A stretch of 64,000 bases of DNA from Pseudomonas lundensis (GCF_001042985.1 NZ_JYKY01000021.1:1-64000), one strand, 5' to 3'. Counted from the stretch's first letter, positions 40,248 through 52,937 are shown. Notes: a model not told the origin generated them from the letters alone. Translations and numbers: made by a program.

Positions 40248-40898
40248 GTGGCCCGTTCCAAAACTAGCCTGAATTGGCTGAAAGAACATTTCAACGATCC
40301 TTACGTCAAAATGGCGCAGAAAGACGGATACCGTTCGCGTGCCAGCTACAAGCTGTTGGAGATCCAGGAGCGTGATCGGTTGATTCGCCCCGGTATGACG
40401 GTGATCGACCTGGGCGCTGCTCCAGGTGGATGGTCGCAAGTGACCAGTCGTCTGATCGGTGGTCAGGGGCGCTTGATTGCTTCCGACATCCTGGAAATGG
40501 ACAGCATTCCTGACGTGACCTTCATTCAGGGGGATTTCACTCAGGACGATGTGTTGGCCCAAATACTGGAGGCCGTCGGAAATACGCAGGTAGACCTTGT
40601 GATTTCAGATATGGCCCCCAATATGAGTGGATTGGCCGCTGTTGATATGCCGCGCGCGATGTTCCTGTGTGAATTGGCACTGGATCTGGCAGGGCGCGTA
40701 TTGCGACCAGGTGGTGATTTTCTGATTAAGGTCTTCCAGGGGGAAGGCTTCGACCAGTACCACAAAGACATCCGTAAGCTGTTCGAAAAAGTGCAGATGC
40801 GTAAGCCATTGTCATCGCGTGACAGGTCCCGGGAGCAGTATTTGCTGGGTCGTGGCTTCCGCGGTATTGAAGGTTCTGCCAGCGATGAGCGTCTCTGA
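40248..40898 (+). CDS. rlmE: 23S rRNA 2'-O-ribose U2552 methyltransferase RlmE (FtsJ/RrmJ)
   Basis: 216 aa; methylates the A-loop of 23S rRNA in late 50S assembly. SAM-binding [14 protein letters not shown] near residue 52, and the K-D-K-E catalytic set at K within [11 protein letters not shown] in [12 protein letters not shown] in FLIKVFQG and a later E. The start is a GTG at 40248 with GAGG upstream. Confidence 0.96.
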   Translation: MARSKTSLNWLKEHFNDPYVKMAQKDGYRSRASYKLLEIQERDRLIRPGMTVIDLGAAPGGWSQVTSRLIGGQGRLIASDILEMDSIPDVTFIQGDFTQDDVLAQILEAVGNTQVDLVISDMAPNMSGLAAVDMPRAMFLCELALDLAGRVLRPGGDFLIKVFQGEGFDQYHKDIRKLFEKVQMRKPLSSRDRSREQYLLGRGFRGIEGSASDERL

Positions 40899-41081
40899 CC
40901 AGGGCGATAGTTTTATTTGTATCGCTTTACAGATCTGGCATAACGAATATTGTGTAGTCGAAGTTTCACAAAGGGTTACAGACGGAGCCTGCAAGCCTTG
41001 TAGGCAATGTAGTAAGTTATGCCGGTGAATATCATGCGAAGCACGCTTTCAGTAGCGGAGCTTGCTTCAGAGGGTAGCTAA

Positions 41082-42998
41082 TTGAACGATATGGCAAAGA
41101 ATCTGATCCTGTGGTTGATCATCGCCGCTGTCCTTGTGACCGTGATGAACAACTTCTCCAGTCCAAACGAGCCACAAACCCTCAACTATTCCGACTTCAT
41201 CCAGCAAGTTAAGGATGGCAAGGTCGAGCGCGTAGCGGTTGACGGCTACGTGATTACCGGCAAGCGCAGTGATGGCGATACCTTCAAGACCATTCGTCCG
41301 GCAATTCAGGACAATGGTTTGATTGGTGATCTGGTGGATAACCACGTCACTGTCGAAGGTAAGCTGCCAGAGCAGCAAAGTATCTGGACGCAACTGCTGG
41401 TTGCGAGCTTCCCGATTCTGGTAATCATTGCGGTCTTCATGTTCTTCATGCGGCAGATGCAGGGCGGCGCTGGCGGTAAAGGCGGCCCGATGAGCTTTGG
41501 CAAGAGCAAAGCGCGGTTGCTGTCTGAAGACCAGGTCAAAACGACCTTGGCAGATGTTGCAGGCTGCGACGAAGCCAAAGAAGAAGTAGGCGAACTGGTC
41601 GAGTTCTTGCGAGATCCGGGGAAATTCCAGCGCTTGGGCGGTCGTATTCCGCGTGGTGTGCTGATGGTAGGCCCGCCTGGTACGGGTAAAACCCTGATTG
41701 CCAAGGCGATTGCCGGTGAAGCCAAGGTTCCATTCTTTACGATTTCAGGCTCTGACTTTGTCGAGATGTTTGTAGGTGTGGGTGCGAGCCGTGTTCGCGA
41801 CATGTTTGAGCAGGCTAAGAAGCACGCCCCGTGCATTATCTTTATCGACGAGATTGACGCGGTAGGTCGCCATCGTGGTGCTGGCATGGGCGGTGGTCAC
41901 GACGAGCGTGAGCAGACCCTCAACCAGTTGCTGGTTGAGATGGACGGCTTCGAAATGAACGATGGCATCATCGTAATTGCCGCGACCAACCGTCCTGACG
42001 TGCTTGACCCGGCTCTGTTGCGTCCGGGGCGTTTCGACCGTCAAGTGGTGGTTGGTCTGCCAGATATCCGTGGTCGTGAGCAGATTCTCAAAGTTCACAT
42101 GCGCAAAGTGCCCATTGGGGATGATGTTCAGCCAGGCGTCATTGCGCGGGGTACGCCCGGCTTTTCAGGGGCTGACCTGGCTAACCTGGTGAACGAGGCT
42201 TCGCTGTTCGCAGCTCGCACCGGTAAGCGTGTTGTGGAGATGAAAGAGTTTGAATTGGCCAAAGACAAAATCATGATGGGTGCCGAGCGCAAATCCATGG
42301 TGATGTCGGACAAGGAAAAACGGAACACGGCTTACCACGAAGCGGGTCACGCGATTGTTGGTCGCGTAGTGCCTGAGCATGACCCTGTTTACAAGGTTTC
42401 GATCATCCCTCGTGGTCGGGCATTGGGTGTCACGATGTTCCTGCCTGAAGAGGATCGTTACAGCCTGTCCAAGCGTGCGCTGATCAGTCAGATTTGTTCG
42501 CTGTATGGCGGTCGTATTGCAGAAGAAATGACGCTGGGGTTTGATGGTGTCACTACAGGTGCCTCCAACGACATCATGCGTGCCAGCCAGATTGCCCGGA
42601 ATATGGTTACCAAATGGGGCCTTTCCGAAAAACTGGGTCCTTTGATGTATGCCGAAGACGATGAGTCCTATCTGGGTCGTGGCGGCGGCGGTCAGGGTGC
42701 CAATGTTTCGGGTGAAACAGCCAAGTTGATCGACTCGGAAGTGCGCAGCATCATTGATCAGTGCTACGGAACGGCCAAGCAGATCCTGACCGACAACCGT
42801 GACAAGCTGGAAGCCATGGCTGATGCCCTGATGAAGTACGAGACGATCGATGCAGATCAGATTGACGACATTATGGCGGGTCGACCTCCGCGTGAGCCGC
42901 GTGATTGGGGTGATGGTTCGGGCACACCGACAGCGCCGACGCTGGATAAAACCGAGCGTCCGGAAACACCGATCGGTGGTCCGGCAGCAGATCACTAA
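41082..42998 (+). CDS. ftsH: ATP-dependent zinc metalloprotease FtsH
   Basis: 638-aa inner-membrane AAA+ protease. Two N-terminal membrane helices ([15 protein letters not shown] and [19 protein letters not shown]) flank a periplasmic domain. Walker A GPPGTGKT near residue 200, second region of homology [20 protein letters not shown], and the zinc site HEAGH near 420. The TTG at 41082 fits the AGAGGG ribosome site; the ATG at 41091 (MAKNLI) is the alternative. Usual neighbour of rlmE. Confidence 0.97.
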   Translation: MNDMAKNLILWLIIAAVLVTVMNNFSSPNEPQTLNYSDFIQQVKDGKVERVAVDGYVITGKRSDGDTFKTIRPAIQDNGLIGDLVDNHVTVEGKLPEQQSIWTQLLVASFPILVIIAVFMFFMRQMQGGAGGKGGPMSFGKSKARLLSEDQVKTTLADVAGCDEAKEEVGELVEFLRDPGKFQRLGGRIPRGVLMVGPPGTGKTLIAKAIAGEAKVPFFTISGSDFVEMFVGVGASRVRDMFEQAKKHAPCIIFIDEIDAVGRHRGAGMGGGHDEREQTLNQLLVEMDGFEMNDGIIVIAATNRPDVLDPALLRPGRFDRQVVVGLPDIRGREQILKVHMRKVPIGDDVQPGVIARGTPGFSGADLANLVNEASLFAARTGKRVVEMKEFELAKDKIMMGAERKSMVMSDKEKRNTAYHEAGHAIVGRVVPEHDPVYKVSIIPRGRALGVTMFLPEEDRYSLSKRALISQICSLYGGRIAEEMTLGFDGVTTGASNDIMRASQIARNMVTKWGLSEKLGPLMYAEDDESYLGRGGGGQGANVSGETAKLIDSEVRSIIDQCYGTAKQILTDNRDKLEAMADALMKYETIDADQIDDIMAGRPPREPRDWGDGSGTPTAPTLDKTERPETPIGGPAADH

Positions 42999-43006
42999 GG
43001 CTTGAA

Positions 43007-43864
43007 ATGACTTCTGTACAGTCCTCGACCCGGTTGCCTTGCGGCAACCGGGTTCTTGATTTGGCCCACACGCACGTGATGGGCATTCTCAACGTAACCC
43101 CTGACTCTTTCTCTGATGGTGGTCGGTTCGCTCGCCTGGATGCGGCTTTGCGTCATGCGCAGGCGATGGTTCAGGCGGGAGCAACGCTCATCGATGTGGG
43201 CGGCGAGTCAACCCGTCCGGGTGCGCGTGCGGTCACAGCGCAGGAAGAGTTGGAGCGTGTTGCACCTGTTGTTGAGCTCATCAGTCGTGAGCTCGATGTC
43301 ATTATTTCTGTCGACACCTCCACGCCTGTCGTAATGACCGAGTCGGCGAGTCTTGGTGCTGGCTTGATCAATGATGTGCGTTCATTGCGCCGAGAGGATG
43401 CGCTGGAGGCGGCCGCTGCAACAGGATTGCCTGTGTGTCTTATGCATATGCTGGGTGAGCCCGGCGACATGCAGAATGACCCGCATTACGGTGATCTGGT
43501 GGGCGAGGTATCCGCATTTCTTGCGGATCGAATGAAAGTTTGCGCTTCGGCCGGCATTGAGGTTGAGCGGATCATTCTTGATCCGGGGTTTGGCTTTGCC
43601 AAAACCCTTCAGCACAATTTGAGCCTGTTCAAGCACATGGAGGCATTGCATGCGCTGGGGCGGCCTTTGCTAGTAGGCGTATCGCGTAAAAGCATGATCG
43701 GGCAGGCCTTGAATAGGCCAGTTACAGATCGCTTGTCCGGCAGTCTGGCGTTGGCGGCATTGGCAGTGACCAAAGGTGCGCGTATCTTGCGTGTCCATGA
43801 TGTAGCCGAAACGGTTGATGTGGTACGGATGATCGCAGCGGTAGAGTCCGCCGACCAAGAATGA
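43007..43864 (+). CDS. folP: Dihydropteroate synthase
   Basis: 285 aa; joins p-aminobenzoate to dihydropterin pyrophosphate in folate synthesis, the target of sulfonamides. Signatures [17 protein letters not shown] (residues 25-41) and [16 protein letters not shown], with the pterin-binding [13 protein letters not shown] near 190. Eight bases after ftsH, standard ftsH-folP-glmM order. Confidence 0.97.
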   Translation: MTSVQSSTRLPCGNRVLDLAHTHVMGILNVTPDSFSDGGRFARLDAALRHAQAMVQAGATLIDVGGESTRPGARAVTAQEELERVAPVVELISRELDVIISVDTSTPVVMTESASLGAGLINDVRSLRREDALEAAAATGLPVCLMHMLGEPGDMQNDPHYGDLVGEVSAFLADRMKVCASAGIEVERIILDPGFGFAKTLQHNLSLFKHMEALHALGRPLLVGVSRKSMIGQALNRPVTDRLSGSLALAALAVTKGARILRVHDVAETVDVVRMIAAVESADQE

Positions 43865-43874
43865 TGGAGCAAGT

Positions 43875-45212
43875 ATGACGAAGAAATATTTTGGCACTGA
43901 CGGCATTCGCGGTCGGGTCGGCGTTTACCCCATTACCCCTGATTTCATGCTCAAGCTGGGCTGGGCGGCGGGTATGGCGTTTCGCAGTATGGGTGCTTGC
44001 CGGATTCTGGTCGGTAAAGACACGCGGATTTCCGGTTACATGTTTGAGTCTGCACTAGAGGCCGGGTTGTCGGCTGCAGGGGCGGATGTCATGTTGCTGG
44101 GGCCGATGCCTACACCGGCAATCGCGTACCTGACACGCACTTTTCATGCAGAAGCCGGGATTGTAATCAGCGCTTCACACAATCCTCATGATGATAACGG
44201 CATCAAGTTTTTCTCGGGTGAGGGTGCCAAGCTCCCTGATGAAGTCGAGTTGATGATCGAAGAGTTGCTTGATGCGCCGATGACTGTGGTTGATTCCGGT
44301 AAGTTGGGCAAGGTCTCGCGCATCAACGACGCGTCAGGGCGATACATCGAATTTTGTAAGAGTAGTGTCCCGACAAGCACCAACTTCAATGGTCTGAAGA
44401 TCGTTATCGATTGTGCTCATGGTGCGACGTATAAAGTTGCCCCCAGTGTGTTCAAAGAGCTGGGTGCCGAGGTGACGGTGTTATCGGCTCAGCCGAATGG
44501 CCTCAACATCAATGACAATTGCGGCTCGACCCATATGGGGCAATTGCAAGCGGCCGTACTCGCTGAGCATGCGGACCTGGGCATTGCCTTTGATGGTGAT
44601 GGCGACCGGGTGCTGATGGTGGATCACACGGGTGCAATCGTGGATGGTGATGAGTTGCTATTCATCATTGCGCGAGATCTGCATGAGCGTGGCAAGTTGC
44701 AAGGTGGTGTGGTCGGCACGCTGATGAGCAATCTTGGACTTGAGTTGGCCTTGGCTGATCTAGGTATTCCTTTTGTGCGTGCCAACGTGGGTGACCGGTA
44801 CGTTATTGCGGGTCTTCAAGAGCGCGACTGGCAAGTGGGTGGCGAAAACTCAGGTCATATTGTCTGCTTTCAACACACAACGACCGGCGATGCGATCATT
44901 GCTGCGCTTCAGGTGTTGCTGTCTTTGCGTCGTCGTGAGGAAAGCCTTGCCCAGTCGCGTCAGGCCGTTCGCAAATGCCCTCAGGTTTTGCTTAATGTTC
45001 GGTTCTCGGGTGGTGTAAATCCCGTCGAGCATCCGGCCGTCAAGGAGGCGTGCGCGCAAGTTACGGAGGCGATGAAAGGCCGCGGTCGTGTGCTTTTGCG
45101 TAAGTCGGGTACAGAGCCATTGGTGCGGGTCATGGTCGAAGGCGACGACGAAATCATGGTCCGTGGCTATGCAGAAGAGCTGGCAAAACTTGTAAGTGAA
45201 GTTTGTGCTTGA
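43875..45212 (+). CDS. glmM: Phosphoglucosamine mutase
   Basis: 445 aa; converts glucosamine-6-phosphate to glucosamine-1-phosphate for peptidoglycan and LPS. Active-site phosphoserine in [15 protein letters not shown] (about residue 100), metal loop AFDGDGDRV near 240 and sugar loop GGENSGH near 325. Confidence 0.97.
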   Translation: MTKKYFGTDGIRGRVGVYPITPDFMLKLGWAAGMAFRSMGACRILVGKDTRISGYMFESALEAGLSAAGADVMLLGPMPTPAIAYLTRTFHAEAGIVISASHNPHDDNGIKFFSGEGAKLPDEVELMIEELLDAPMTVVDSGKLGKVSRINDASGRYIEFCKSSVPTSTNFNGLKIVIDCAHGATYKVAPSVFKELGAEVTVLSAQPNGLNINDNCGSTHMGQLQAAVLAEHADLGIAFDGDGDRVLMVDHTGAIVDGDELLFIIARDLHERGKLQGGVVGTLMSNLGLELALADLGIPFVRANVGDRYVIAGLQERDWQVGGENSGHIVCFQHTTTGDAIIAALQVLLSLRRREESLAQSRQAVRKCPQVLLNVRFSGGVNPVEHPAVKEACAQVTEAMKGRGRVLLRKSGTEPLVRVMVEGDDEIMVRGYAEELAKLVSEVCA

Positions 45213-45278
45213 ATTCGGCTTGCCAGCGCGGATGTGGTTGGGTAACATCTGCGCCCACTTTGACCGACGAGGTAAAGC

Positions 45279-46034
45279 ATGCGCCGCAAGATGGTAGCTG
45301 GTAACTGGAAAATGCACGGTACCCGCGCTAGCGTCGCAGAGCTGATCGATGGTCTGCGTAAGTTGGACTTGCCGAGTGTTGTTGAAACTGCAGTTTTCCC
45401 ATCTGACTTGTTTATTGAGCGTGTAATCAATGGCTTGAAAGATACGCCAATCTCGGTTGGTGCTCAGGATGCAGCGGTAGATGCAAAGCAAGGTGCGCTC
45501 ACTGGTGAGATATCTTCAAGCCAGTTGGTGGATGCGGGTTGCAAGCTGGTGCTGATAGGGCACTCTGAACGCCGCCTGATTTTGGGTGAGTCGAACGAGA
45601 CGCTGAATCGCAAGTTTGCAGCTGCTCAGTCTTCAGGCTTGACGCCAGTGTTGTGTATAGGGGAAACCCTGGAGCAGCGCGAAGCAGGGCAAACGCTTGA
45701 AGTGGTAGAGCGTCAGCTGAACGCAGTGATTGATGAGTTCGGTATTGATGCCTTTGCAAAGGCAGTGATTGCGTACGAGCCGGTCTGGGCCATTGGCACC
45801 GGGCTGACCGCAACACCGCAGCAAGCGCAAGATGTGCATGCGGCCATTCGCGCACAACTGGCGCAGAAGAATTCTGAAGTGGCACAAGGTGTGCGGCTTC
45901 TATACGGCGGCAGCGTGAAGGCGGCCAATGCGGTCGAACTGTTCAGCATGCCGGATATCGATGGGGGGCTCATTGGTGGGGCTTCCCTGAATGCAGATGA
46001 GTTCGGTGCGATCTGTCGCGCCGCGGGAAACTGA
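45279..46034 (+). CDS. tpiA: Triosephosphate isomerase
   Basis: 251 aa, TIM barrel. Catalytic lysine in AGNWKMHG (residues 6-13), histidine in IGHSERR, glutamate in [13 protein letters not shown] and the phosphate loop LYGGSVK. It ends 4 bp before secG. Confidence 0.97.
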   Translation: MRRKMVAGNWKMHGTRASVAELIDGLRKLDLPSVVETAVFPSDLFIERVINGLKDTPISVGAQDAAVDAKQGALTGEISSSQLVDAGCKLVLIGHSERRLILGESNETLNRKFAAAQSSGLTPVLCIGETLEQREAGQTLEVVERQLNAVIDEFGIDAFAKAVIAYEPVWAIGTGLTATPQQAQDVHAAIRAQLAQKNSEVAQGVRLLYGGSVKAANAVELFSMPDIDGGLIGGASLNADEFGAICRAAGN

Positions 46035-46038
46035 GAAA

Positions 46039-46422
46039 ATGCTGGAAACAGTCGTAGTCGTTTTTCATCTGTTGGGTGCATTGGGCGTCATTGCTCTGGT
46101 ATTGCTGCAACAGGGTAAGGGTGCGGATGCTGGAGCATCTTTCGGAGCAGGTGCATCAAATACTGTGTTCGGAAGCCAAGGTTCCTCTACCTTTCTTAGT
46201 AAGTTTACTGCTATACTTGCCGCAGGTTTTTTCATAACCAGCTTAGGGTTAGGTTACTTTGCTAAAGAGAAAGCTCAAGAGCTGACTCAAGTAGGTTTGC
46301 CAGATCCAGCAGTATTGGAAGCGCCAAAGCAACAACCGGCTTCAGATGATGTGCCGGTGCTTCAAGAGCAAAAGTCGGCTTCTCCAGCGACGGACGTACC
46401 TCCAGCTCAAGAGCAAAAGTAA
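46039..46422 (+). CDS. secG: Preprotein translocase subunit SecG
   Basis: 127 aa; accessory subunit of the SecYEG channel. Two membrane helices ([19 protein letters not shown] and [19 protein letters not shown]) around the conserved [22 protein letters not shown] loop, then an extended proline/glutamate-rich cytoplasmic tail. It starts at ATG 46039; the tRNA-Leu gene follows after 28 bp. Confidence 0.95.
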   Translation: MLETVVVVFHLLGALGVIALVLLQQGKGADAGASFGAGASNTVFGSQGSSTFLSKFTAILAAGFFITSLGLGYFAKEKAQELTQVGLPDPAVLEAPKQQPASDDVPVLQEQKSASPATDVPPAQEQK

Positions 46423-46450
46423 AACGGGTTTCATGATGTAACGTAGTATT

Positions 46451-46536
46451 GCCGAGGTGGTGGAATTGGTAGACACGCAACCTTGAGGTGGTTGTGCCCA
46501 TAGGGTGTAGGGGTTCGAGTCCCCTTCTCGGTACCA
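46451..46536 (+). tRNA. tRNA-Leu(GAG)
   Basis: 86-nt class II tRNA with a long variable arm, acceptor GCCGAGG pairing with CCTCGGT-like 3' strand, encoded CCA and anticodon GAG at 46485-46487. Conserved position downstream of secG. Confidence 0.96.
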
Positions 46537-46548
46537 ATTATCAGGAAT

Positions 46549-46570
46549 GCCCGCAATAGCGGGCTTTCTT
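46549..46570 (+). terminator. Terminator-like hairpin after tRNA-Leu
   Basis: GCCCGC-AATA-GCGGGC followed by TTTCTT, 12 bp beyond the tRNA. Moderate strength; the initiator tRNA follows 60 bp later. Confidence 0.7.
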
Positions 46571-46632
46571 GTATGTGGAAGGTTGGATTGACCCTGAAAG
46601 GGATCAACCGTATACTTCCGCTCCAGCTTTGT

Positions 46633-46709
<77 letters not shown>

Positions 46710-46719
46710 GTTTTAGCGG

Positions 46720-46744
46720 AGCCCCTAATTCAGGGGCTTTTTGT
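46720..46744 (+). terminator. Intrinsic terminator of tRNA-fMet
   Basis: AGCCCCT-AATTC-AGGGGCT followed by a T run, directly after the tRNA. Confidence 0.88.
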
Positions 46745-46788
46745 TAACTGGACACTTTATAACGTCGGTATTCAACGGCGTTTCAGGG

Positions 46789-46811
46789 ATGGGCGCTTCG
46801 CCCATTTTTTC
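46789..46811 (+). terminator. Terminator/attenuator in the rimP-nusA leader
   Basis: ATGGGCG-CTT-CGCCCAT followed by six T, about 45 bp before rimP. Together with the preceding tRNA terminator it forms a double barrier ahead of the nusA operon, which is known in E. coli to be controlled by NusA through its leader. Confidence 0.8.
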
Positions 46812-46851
46812 ATTCTGCATAGCATGCACAAACATGCACTAGGGGGTTCAG

Positions 46852-47310
46852 GTGTCGAGCAAGCTAGAACAGTTGCAGGCCTTGTTGGCCCCGGTGGTCG
46901 TGGCCCTTGGCTATGAATGCTGGGGTATTGAATTTTCGGCTCAAGGCCGCCATTCAATGTTGCGTGTGTATATCGACAAGGAAGGCGGTGTATTGGTGGA
47001 CGATTGCGCCATCGTGAGCCGTCAGATCAGTGGCGTACTGGATGTTGAAGATCCTATCGCCGTTGAATACACCCTTGAAGTTTCCTCTCCTGGCATGGAA
47101 CGCCCTCTGTTCACGCTTGAACAGTTTGCCAAGTATGCCGGTGAGCAAGTGAAGATCAAGCTGCGGTCGCCATTCGAAGGGCGTCGCAACTTTCAGGGCC
47201 TTCTGCGCGGCGTAGAGGAACAGGATATCGTGGTGCAAGTTGAAGACCATGAGTTCCTGCTGCCGATCGATATGATCGACAAGGCCAACATTATTCCCAG
47301 TTTTGACTGA
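46852..47310 (+). CDS. rimP: Ribosome maturation factor RimP
   Basis: 152 aa; needed for 30S maturation. N-terminal [36 protein letters not shown] and C-terminal SH3-like domain. GTG start at 46852 with AGGGGG upstream. First gene of the rimP-nusA-infB operon. Confidence 0.96.
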   Translation: MSSKLEQLQALLAPVVVALGYECWGIEFSAQGRHSMLRVYIDKEGGVLVDDCAIVSRQISGVLDVEDPIAVEYTLEVSSPGMERPLFTLEQFAKYAGEQVKIKLRSPFEGRRNFQGLLRGVEEQDIVVQVEDHEFLLPIDMIDKANIIPSFD

Positions 47311-47357
47311 GACGCGGATCCCGCGGATCCAATGGCTTGCGAAAGGCGAGGCGTACG

Positions 47358-48839
47358 ATGAGCAAAGAAGTACTGCTGGTTGTTGAGTCGGTGTCCAATG
47401 AAAAGGGCGTACCGGCAAACGTTATTTTTGAAGCGCTGGAGCTGGCTCTGGCCACTGCTACCAAAAAGCGTTTTGAAGACGAAGTCGAACTGCGTGTGGA
47501 GATCAATCGCCACACCGGTAACTATGAGACGTTCCGTCGCTGGACCGTGGTCGAAGACGAAGATCTGGATGATCCAGCAATCGAGTTGGCGGTTGACCAG
47601 GCGCAGGCGAAACAGCCAGGCGCGGTGGCCGGTGACATTATCGAAGAAAAAATCGATTCCATCGAATTCGGCCGGATTGCTGCACAAACTGCCAAGCAGG
47701 TAATTGTGCAAAAGGTCCGCGAAGCTGAACGTGCTCAAGTCGTTGATGCCTATCGCGAGCGTCTTGGCGAAATTATTTCCGGCACTGTCAAGAAAGTAAC
47801 GCGTGACAATGTAATCGTCGACCTGGGCAATAACGCTGAAGCGTTGCTGGCCCGTGAAGACATCATTCCGCGTGAAACTTTCCGTGTTGGCGTAAGACTT
47901 CGTGCGTTGTTGAAAGAGATTCGCACCGAGAACCGTGGTCCTCAGCTGATCCTGTCGCGTACCGCGCCTGAAATGCTGATCGAACTGTTCCGGATCGAAG
48001 TTCCTGAGATCTCCGAAGGCCTGATCGAAGTGATGGCGGCCTCCCGCGATCCTGGATCTCGCGCTAAAATAGCCGTTCGTTCCAAAGACAAACGCATTGA
48101 TCCGCAAGGTGCTTGCATTGGTATGCGCGGTTCGCGCGTCCAGGCAGTGTCCGGCGAATTGGGCGGGGAGCGAGTGGATATCGTTCTGTGGGATGAGAAT
48201 CCGGCGCAGTTCGTGATCAACGCAATGTCGCCTGCTGAAGTGGCGGCAATTATTGTCGACGAAGATGCCCATGCAATGGACATCGCCGTTGGCGCAGACA
48301 ATCTGGCCCAGGCGATTGGTCGCGGCGGTCAGAACGTACGTTTGGCTAGCCAGTTGACTGGCTGGACCCTGAACGTGATGACCGAATCGGACATCCAGGC
48401 TAAGCAGCAAGCAGAGACCGGTGACATTCTGCGCAACTTCATCGAAGAACTCGAAGTTGATGAAGAGTTGGCGCAGGTACTGGTTGATGAGGGCTTCACC
48501 AGCCTGGAAGAGATTGCCTACGTACCGGTGGAGGAGATGCTCAACATCGACGGCTTTGACGAGGATATCGTCAACGAGCTTCGCGCTCGGGCCAAGGATC
48601 GTTTGTTGACCAAAGCCATCGCTACTGAGGAAAAGCTGGCAGACGCCCATCCGGCCGAAGACCTGCTCTCGCTTGAGGGTATGGACAAGGATTTGGCGAT
48701 GGAACTGGCGGTGCGCGGCGTAATTACCCGCGAAGACCTGGCCGAGCAGTCTATTGACGACCTGCTCGACATCGACGGCATTGACGATGATCGTGCCGGC
48801 AAGTTGATCATGGCCGCCCGAGCCCATTGGTTCGAGTAA
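47358..48839 (+). CDS. nusA: Transcription termination/antitermination factor NusA
   Basis: 493 aa, usual gammaproteobacterial length. N-terminal RNA-polymerase-binding domain, S1 domain ([18 protein letters not shown] near 137), two KH domains ([19 protein letters not shown] and [14 protein letters not shown]) and two acidic C-terminal repeats. The start at 47358 gives [12 protein letters not shown]; upstream in-frame residues lie over the ribosome site. Confidence 0.98.
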   Translation: MSKEVLLVVESVSNEKGVPANVIFEALELALATATKKRFEDEVELRVEINRHTGNYETFRRWTVVEDEDLDDPAIELAVDQAQAKQPGAVAGDIIEEKIDSIEFGRIAAQTAKQVIVQKVREAERAQVVDAYRERLGEIISGTVKKVTRDNVIVDLGNNAEALLAREDIIPRETFRVGVRLRALLKEIRTENRGPQLILSRTAPEMLIELFRIEVPEISEGLIEVMAASRDPGSRAKIAVRSKDKRIDPQGACIGMRGSRVQAVSGELGGERVDIVLWDENPAQFVINAMSPAEVAAIIVDEDAHAMDIAVGADNLAQAIGRGGQNVRLASQLTGWTLNVMTESDIQAKQQAETGDILRNFIEELEVDEELAQVLVDEGFTSLEEIAYVPVEEMLNIDGFDEDIVNELRARAKDRLLTKAIATEEKLADAHPAEDLLSLEGMDKDLAMELAVRGVITREDLAEQSIDDLLDIDGIDDDRAGKLIMAARAHWFE

Positions 48840-48866
48840 TTAGGCGCGGCCTGAGGAGAGAAATGC

Positions 48867-51371
48867 ATGACGCAAGTCACGGTGAAACAACTGGCCGATG
48901 AGGTCAAAACACCGGTTGAGCGCCTGTTGCAGCAGATGCGTGAGGCAGGTCTGCCGCACACCGCCGCCGAGCAGAATGTAACCGACAGTGAGAAGCAAGC
49001 TCTGCTGACTCACTTGAAAAGCAGCCACAAGGCGAAAGTGGAAGAACCGCGCAAAATCACTTTGCAGCGTAAAACCACCAGCACCCTGCGTGTCGCTGGC
49101 AGCAAAAGCATCAGCGTTGAAGTACGCAAGAAGAAAGTCTTCGTACAGCGCAGCCCGGAAGAAATCGAAGCTGAGCGCAAGCGTGAGCTGGATGAACGCC
49201 GCGCAGTAGAAAATGCTGCACGTCAAAAGGCTGAAGAAGAATCCAAGCGTCGCGCCGAAGAAGAAGCGCGCCGTCAGCCTGCCTCGACTCCGGCCGCCGC
49301 GGCACCTGCCGCGCCTGCTCCGGCGCAAGCTGCTCCTGCAGCAGCGCCAGCACCTGCGCCAGCCGCCGATGCACGTAAGCGTGATGAACAGCGTCGTCCG
49401 GACAAACCACGCGCAGACGACAACAATCGTCGCGGCAGTGGTGATGGCGAGCGTAAAAATGCTCCTCATCGTGCATCGGTTAAAGAAAAAGCCCCTGCAC
49501 CACGTGTTGCTCCGCGCACTTCTGACGAAGAAAGCGATAGCTTCCGCCGTGGCGGTCGTGGCAAAGGCAAGCTGAAAAAACGTAACGCGCACGGTTTCCA
49601 GAGCCCGACCGGCCCGGTTGTTCGTGACGTACAGATTGGCGAGACCATCACTGTCGGCGATTTGGCTGCGCAGATGTCGGTCAAGGCTGCTGAAGTCATC
49701 AAGTTCATGTTCAAGCTGGGTACTCCGGCCACCATCAACCAGGTTCTGGATCAGGAAACTGCCCAGTTGGTTGCTGAAGAACTGGGCCATAAAGTGACGC
49801 TGGTCAGCGACAACGCCCTGGAAGATTCCCTGGCCGAGTCCTTGAAGTTCGAAGGCGAGTCGTTCTCCCGTGCTCCGGTTGTGACCGTAATGGGTCACGT
49901 TGACCACGGTAAAACGTCCCTGCTCGACTACATTCGTCGTGCCAAGGTTGCGGCTGGCGAAGCAGGCGGTATCACCCAGCACATCGGTGCATACCACGTT
50001 GAAACCGAACGCGGCATGGTCACGTTCCTCGATACCCCGGGTCACGCTGCGTTTACCGCAATGCGTGCACGTGGTGCCAAGGCAACTGACATCGTGATTC
50101 TGGTTGTGGCTGCTGACGACGGCGTCATGCCGCAAACCATCGAAGCTGTACAGCATGCGAAAGCAGCTGGCGTGCCGCTGGTGGTTGCAGTGAACAAAAT
50201 CGACAAGCCAGGTGCTGACCTCGATCGCATCCGCAGCGAGTTGTCCGTCCACGGCGTGACCTCGGAAGAGTGGGGTGGTGACACTCCGTTTGTTTCGGTC
50301 TCGGCGAAAATGGGTACTGGCGTTGACGAGTTGCTCGAAGCCGTCTTGCTGCAAGCTGAAGTTCTGGAACTCAAGGCCACTCCATCGGCTCCAGGCCGTG
50401 GCGTAGTTGTCGAGTCCCGTCTGGACAAAGGCCGTGGCCCTGTTGCGACCGTGCTGGTTCAAGACGGTACCCTGCGTCAAGGCGACATGGTTCTGGTCGG
50501 TTCCAATTATGGCCGTATCCGCGCCATGCTCGATGAGAACGGCAAGGCCATCAAGGAAGCCGGTCCATCCATCCCTGTCGAGATTCTCGGCCTGGACGGT
50601 ACGCCAGACGCTGGCGACGAGATGAGCGTAATGACTGACGAGAAGAAGGCACGTGAAGTTGCCCTGTTCCGTCAAGGCAAGTTCCGCGAAGTGAAACTGG
50701 CGCGTGCTCATGCAGGCAAGCTGGAAAACATCTTCGAGAACATGGGCCAGGAAGAGAAGAAGACGCTTAACATCGTCCTCAAATCTGACGTCCGTGGTTC
50801 GCTGGAAGCCCTGCAGGGCGCCCTGAGCGGCCTGGGTAACGACGAAGTGCAAGTGCGTGTAGTGGGCGGCGGCGTCGGTGGTATCACCGAAAGCGACGCA
50901 AACCTGGCACTGGCCTCCAACGCTGTATTGTTCGGCTTCAACGTGCGTGCTGATGCTGGCGCTCGCAAGATTGTCGAGCAGGAAGGCCTGGACATGCGTT
51001 ACTACAACGTCATCTACGACATCATCGAAGACGTCAAGAAAGCCCTTACCGGCATGCTTGGCAGCGATGTCCGCGAGAACATCCTGGGTATTGCTGAAGT
51101 TCGCGACGTATTCCGTTCGCCGAAGTTTGGTGCCATCGCAGGTTGCATGGTGCTCGAAGGTGTTGTTCACCGTAACCGTCCAATCCGCGTACTTCGTGAC
51201 GACATCGTTATCTTTGAAGGCGAGCTGGAATCTCTGCGCCGCTTCAAGGATGACGCTGCCGAAGTGCGTGCCGGCATGGAATGCGGTATCGGCGTCAAGA
51301 GCTACAACGACGTTAAAGTCGGCGACAAGATCGAAGTGTTCGAGAAGGTCCAGGTTGCTCGCAGCCTCTAA
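48867..51371 (+). CDS. infB: Translation initiation factor IF-2
   Basis: 834-aa GTPase that places fMet-tRNA on the 30S subunit. N-terminal helical domain, a long charged and Ala/Pro-rich linker (about residues 95-240), then the G domain with [14 protein letters not shown] and NKID, and domains II-IV. The linker has low complexity and differs most between species. Follows nusA by 27 bp. Confidence 0.98.
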   Translation: MTQVTVKQLADEVKTPVERLLQQMREAGLPHTAAEQNVTDSEKQALLTHLKSSHKAKVEEPRKITLQRKTTSTLRVAGSKSISVEVRKKKVFVQRSPEEIEAERKRELDERRAVENAARQKAEEESKRRAEEEARRQPASTPAAAAPAAPAPAQAAPAAAPAPAPAADARKRDEQRRPDKPRADDNNRRGSGDGERKNAPHRASVKEKAPAPRVAPRTSDEESDSFRRGGRGKGKLKKRNAHGFQSPTGPVVRDVQIGETITVGDLAAQMSVKAAEVIKFMFKLGTPATINQVLDQETAQLVAEELGHKVTLVSDNALEDSLAESLKFEGESFSRAPVVTVMGHVDHGKTSLLDYIRRAKVAAGEAGGITQHIGAYHVETERGMVTFLDTPGHAAFTAMRARGAKATDIVILVVAADDGVMPQTIEAVQHAKAAGVPLVVAVNKIDKPGADLDRIRSELSVHGVTSEEWGGDTPFVSVSAKMGTGVDELLEAVLLQAEVLELKATPSAPGRGVVVESRLDKGRGPVATVLVQDGTLRQGDMVLVGSNYGRIRAMLDENGKAIKEAGPSIPVEILGLDGTPDAGDEMSVMTDEKKAREVALFRQGKFREVKLARAHAGKLENIFENMGQEEKKTLNIVLKSDVRGSLEALQGALSGLGNDEVQVRVVGGGVGGITESDANLALASNAVLFGFNVRADAGARKIVEQEGLDMRYYNVIYDIIEDVKKALTGMLGSDVRENILGIAEVRDVFRSPKFGAIAGCMVLEGVVHRNRPIRVLRDDIVIFEGELESLRRFKDDAAEVRAGMECGIGVKSYNDVKVGDKIEVFEKVQVARSL

Positions 51372-51442
51372 ATCGCGAGCCTCAAGAGCCAGGACGTCCC
51401 GCGGCATGCCAATGCACGTGGCCCGTCCCGGACTCTAAACGC

Positions 51443-51476
51443 AACGCCCGGTCCGGCTTCTGTCTGGCCGGGCGTT
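51443..51476 (+). terminator. Hairpin between infB and rbfA
   Basis: AACGCCCGG pairs with CCGGGCGTT around a 16-nt loop. No long T run, so partial termination or mRNA processing is likely. A second perfect hairpin CATGGG-TTT-CCCATG follows near 51493-51507. Confidence 0.55.
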
Positions 51477-51529
51477 TGCCGCTTTCAGAACGCATGGGTT
51501 TCCCATGGGTGAGTAACAGGTAACAAGAC

Positions 51530-51931
51530 ATGGCAAAAGAATACAGCCGTACCCAACGTATCGGCGATCAGATGCAGCGAGAGCTGGCACAGCTGATCCG
51601 TCGTGAAGTCAAAGATCCGCGTGTGGGTCTGGTCACCATTACTGCTGTTGAAGTCAGCCGTGACGTGGGTCACGCCAAGATCTTCATCACCGTAATGGGG
51701 CAGGACAACGCTGAAGATATCGCTCAGACCATCAAGGTACTGAACTCGGCGGCTGGTTTCCTGCGTATGCAACTGGCGCGTGAAATGAAGCTGCGCAGTG
51801 TTCCTCAGCTGCACTTCCACTACGACGAAAGCGTCGTGCGTGGCGCGCACCTGTCTGCGTTGATCGAGCGTGCAGTGGCTGAAGACAATCAGCATCCCGA
51901 TGCGACTGCTCCCGAAGACACCAAGGAGTAA
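51530..51931 (+). CDS. rbfA: Ribosome-binding factor A
   Basis: 133-aa KH-fold protein for 16S rRNA maturation and cold adaptation. Signature [43 protein letters not shown]. Three bases before truB. Confidence 0.96.
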   Translation: MAKEYSRTQRIGDQMQRELAQLIRREVKDPRVGLVTITAVEVSRDVGHAKIFITVMGQDNAEDIAQTIKVLNSAAGFLRMQLAREMKLRSVPQLHFHYDESVVRGAHLSALIERAVAEDNQHPDATAPEDTKE

Positions 51932-51934
51932 CCG

Positions 51935-52852
51935 GTGGCTCAGGTCAAGCGTATCCGTCGTAACGTCAGCGGCATTATCCTGCTGGACAAGCCATTGGGT
52001 TTTACGTCCAACGCGGCTTTGCAGAAAGTCCGCTGGCTGCTCAATGCCGAGAAGGCAGGGCACACCGGTAGCCTGGACCCATTGGCCAGCGGCGTACTGC
52101 CGCTGTGCTTTGGCGAAGCCACCAAGTTTTCGCAATACCTGCTCGATTCTGACAAGGGTTATGAAACCTTGATGCAGTTGGGCAAAACCACCACCACTGC
52201 CGATGCAGAAGGCGAGGTTTTAAAGACCCGTCCGGTGACCGTTGGTCGCGCCGATATTGAGGCGGTCTTGCCGAAGTTTCGCGGGCAAATCAGTCAGATA
52301 CCGCCAATGTACTCGGCGCTCAAGCGTGATGGGCAACCGCTTTACAAGCTCGCCCGTGCAGGTGAGGTGGTGGAGCGCGAACCGCGTTCTGTTACTATTA
52401 CCCGCCTCCAATTACTGGCCAGCGAAGGTGACACTGCCCGCTTGGCTGTGGATTGCACCAAAGGCACCTATATTCGTACCCTCGTGGAAGATATCGGTGA
52501 AGAGCTGGGTTGCGGAGCCTATGTTGCGCAACTACGCCGCACCCAGGCAGGCCCTTTCAGTTTGGCCCAGACGGTAACGCTGGATGAACTGGAAGCCGTG
52601 CATGCTGAAGGTGGCAATGAAGCTGTCGACCGCTTCCTGATGCCATCGGACAGCGGCTTGCTTGACTGGCCTTTGCTGCACTTCTCGGAGCACAGCGCGT
52701 TCTATTGGCTCAATGGCCAACCGGTTCGCGCTCCCGATGCGCCAAAGTTTGGCATGGTGCGGGTACAAGATCACAATGGTCGCTTCATCGGTATCGGTGA
52801 AGTGAGCGAAGACGGGCGCATTGCGCCGCGTCGACTGATTCGGTCGGAATGA
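51935..52852 (+). CDS. truB: tRNA pseudouridine(55) synthase
   Basis: 305 aa; makes pseudouridine 55 in the T-loop of tRNAs. Catalytic aspartate in [18 protein letters not shown] (near residue 48) and [18 protein letters not shown] near 175; C-terminal PUA-like domain. GTG start at 51935 with AAGGAG just upstream. Confidence 0.96.
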   Translation: MAQVKRIRRNVSGIILLDKPLGFTSNAALQKVRWLLNAEKAGHTGSLDPLASGVLPLCFGEATKFSQYLLDSDKGYETLMQLGKTTTTADAEGEVLKTRPVTVGRADIEAVLPKFRGQISQIPPMYSALKRDGQPLYKLARAGEVVEREPRSVTITRLQLLASEGDTARLAVDCTKGTYIRTLVEDIGEELGCGAYVAQLRRTQAGPFSLAQTVTLDELEAVHAEGGNEAVDRFLMPSDSGLLDWPLLHFSEHSAFYWLNGQPVRAPDAPKFGMVRVQDHNGRFIGIGEVSEDGRIAPRRLIRSE

Positions 52853-52937
52853 CCGGAGCCAGGCCAAGCCGGCTATTGCCTGTGAGGACTGGAACGAGGG
52901 TGGCTGTTATTAGGCACGGTCACATCTCACATTTAAA

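Noticed and set aside
48840-51407. 855-residue minus-strand open frame opposite infB
   Set aside because: Antisense shadow of a highly GC-biased gene; no ribosome site, no domain, histidine-rich nonsense composition. The same holds for the long antisense frames opposite hsdR, dnaK, carA, carB and nusA.
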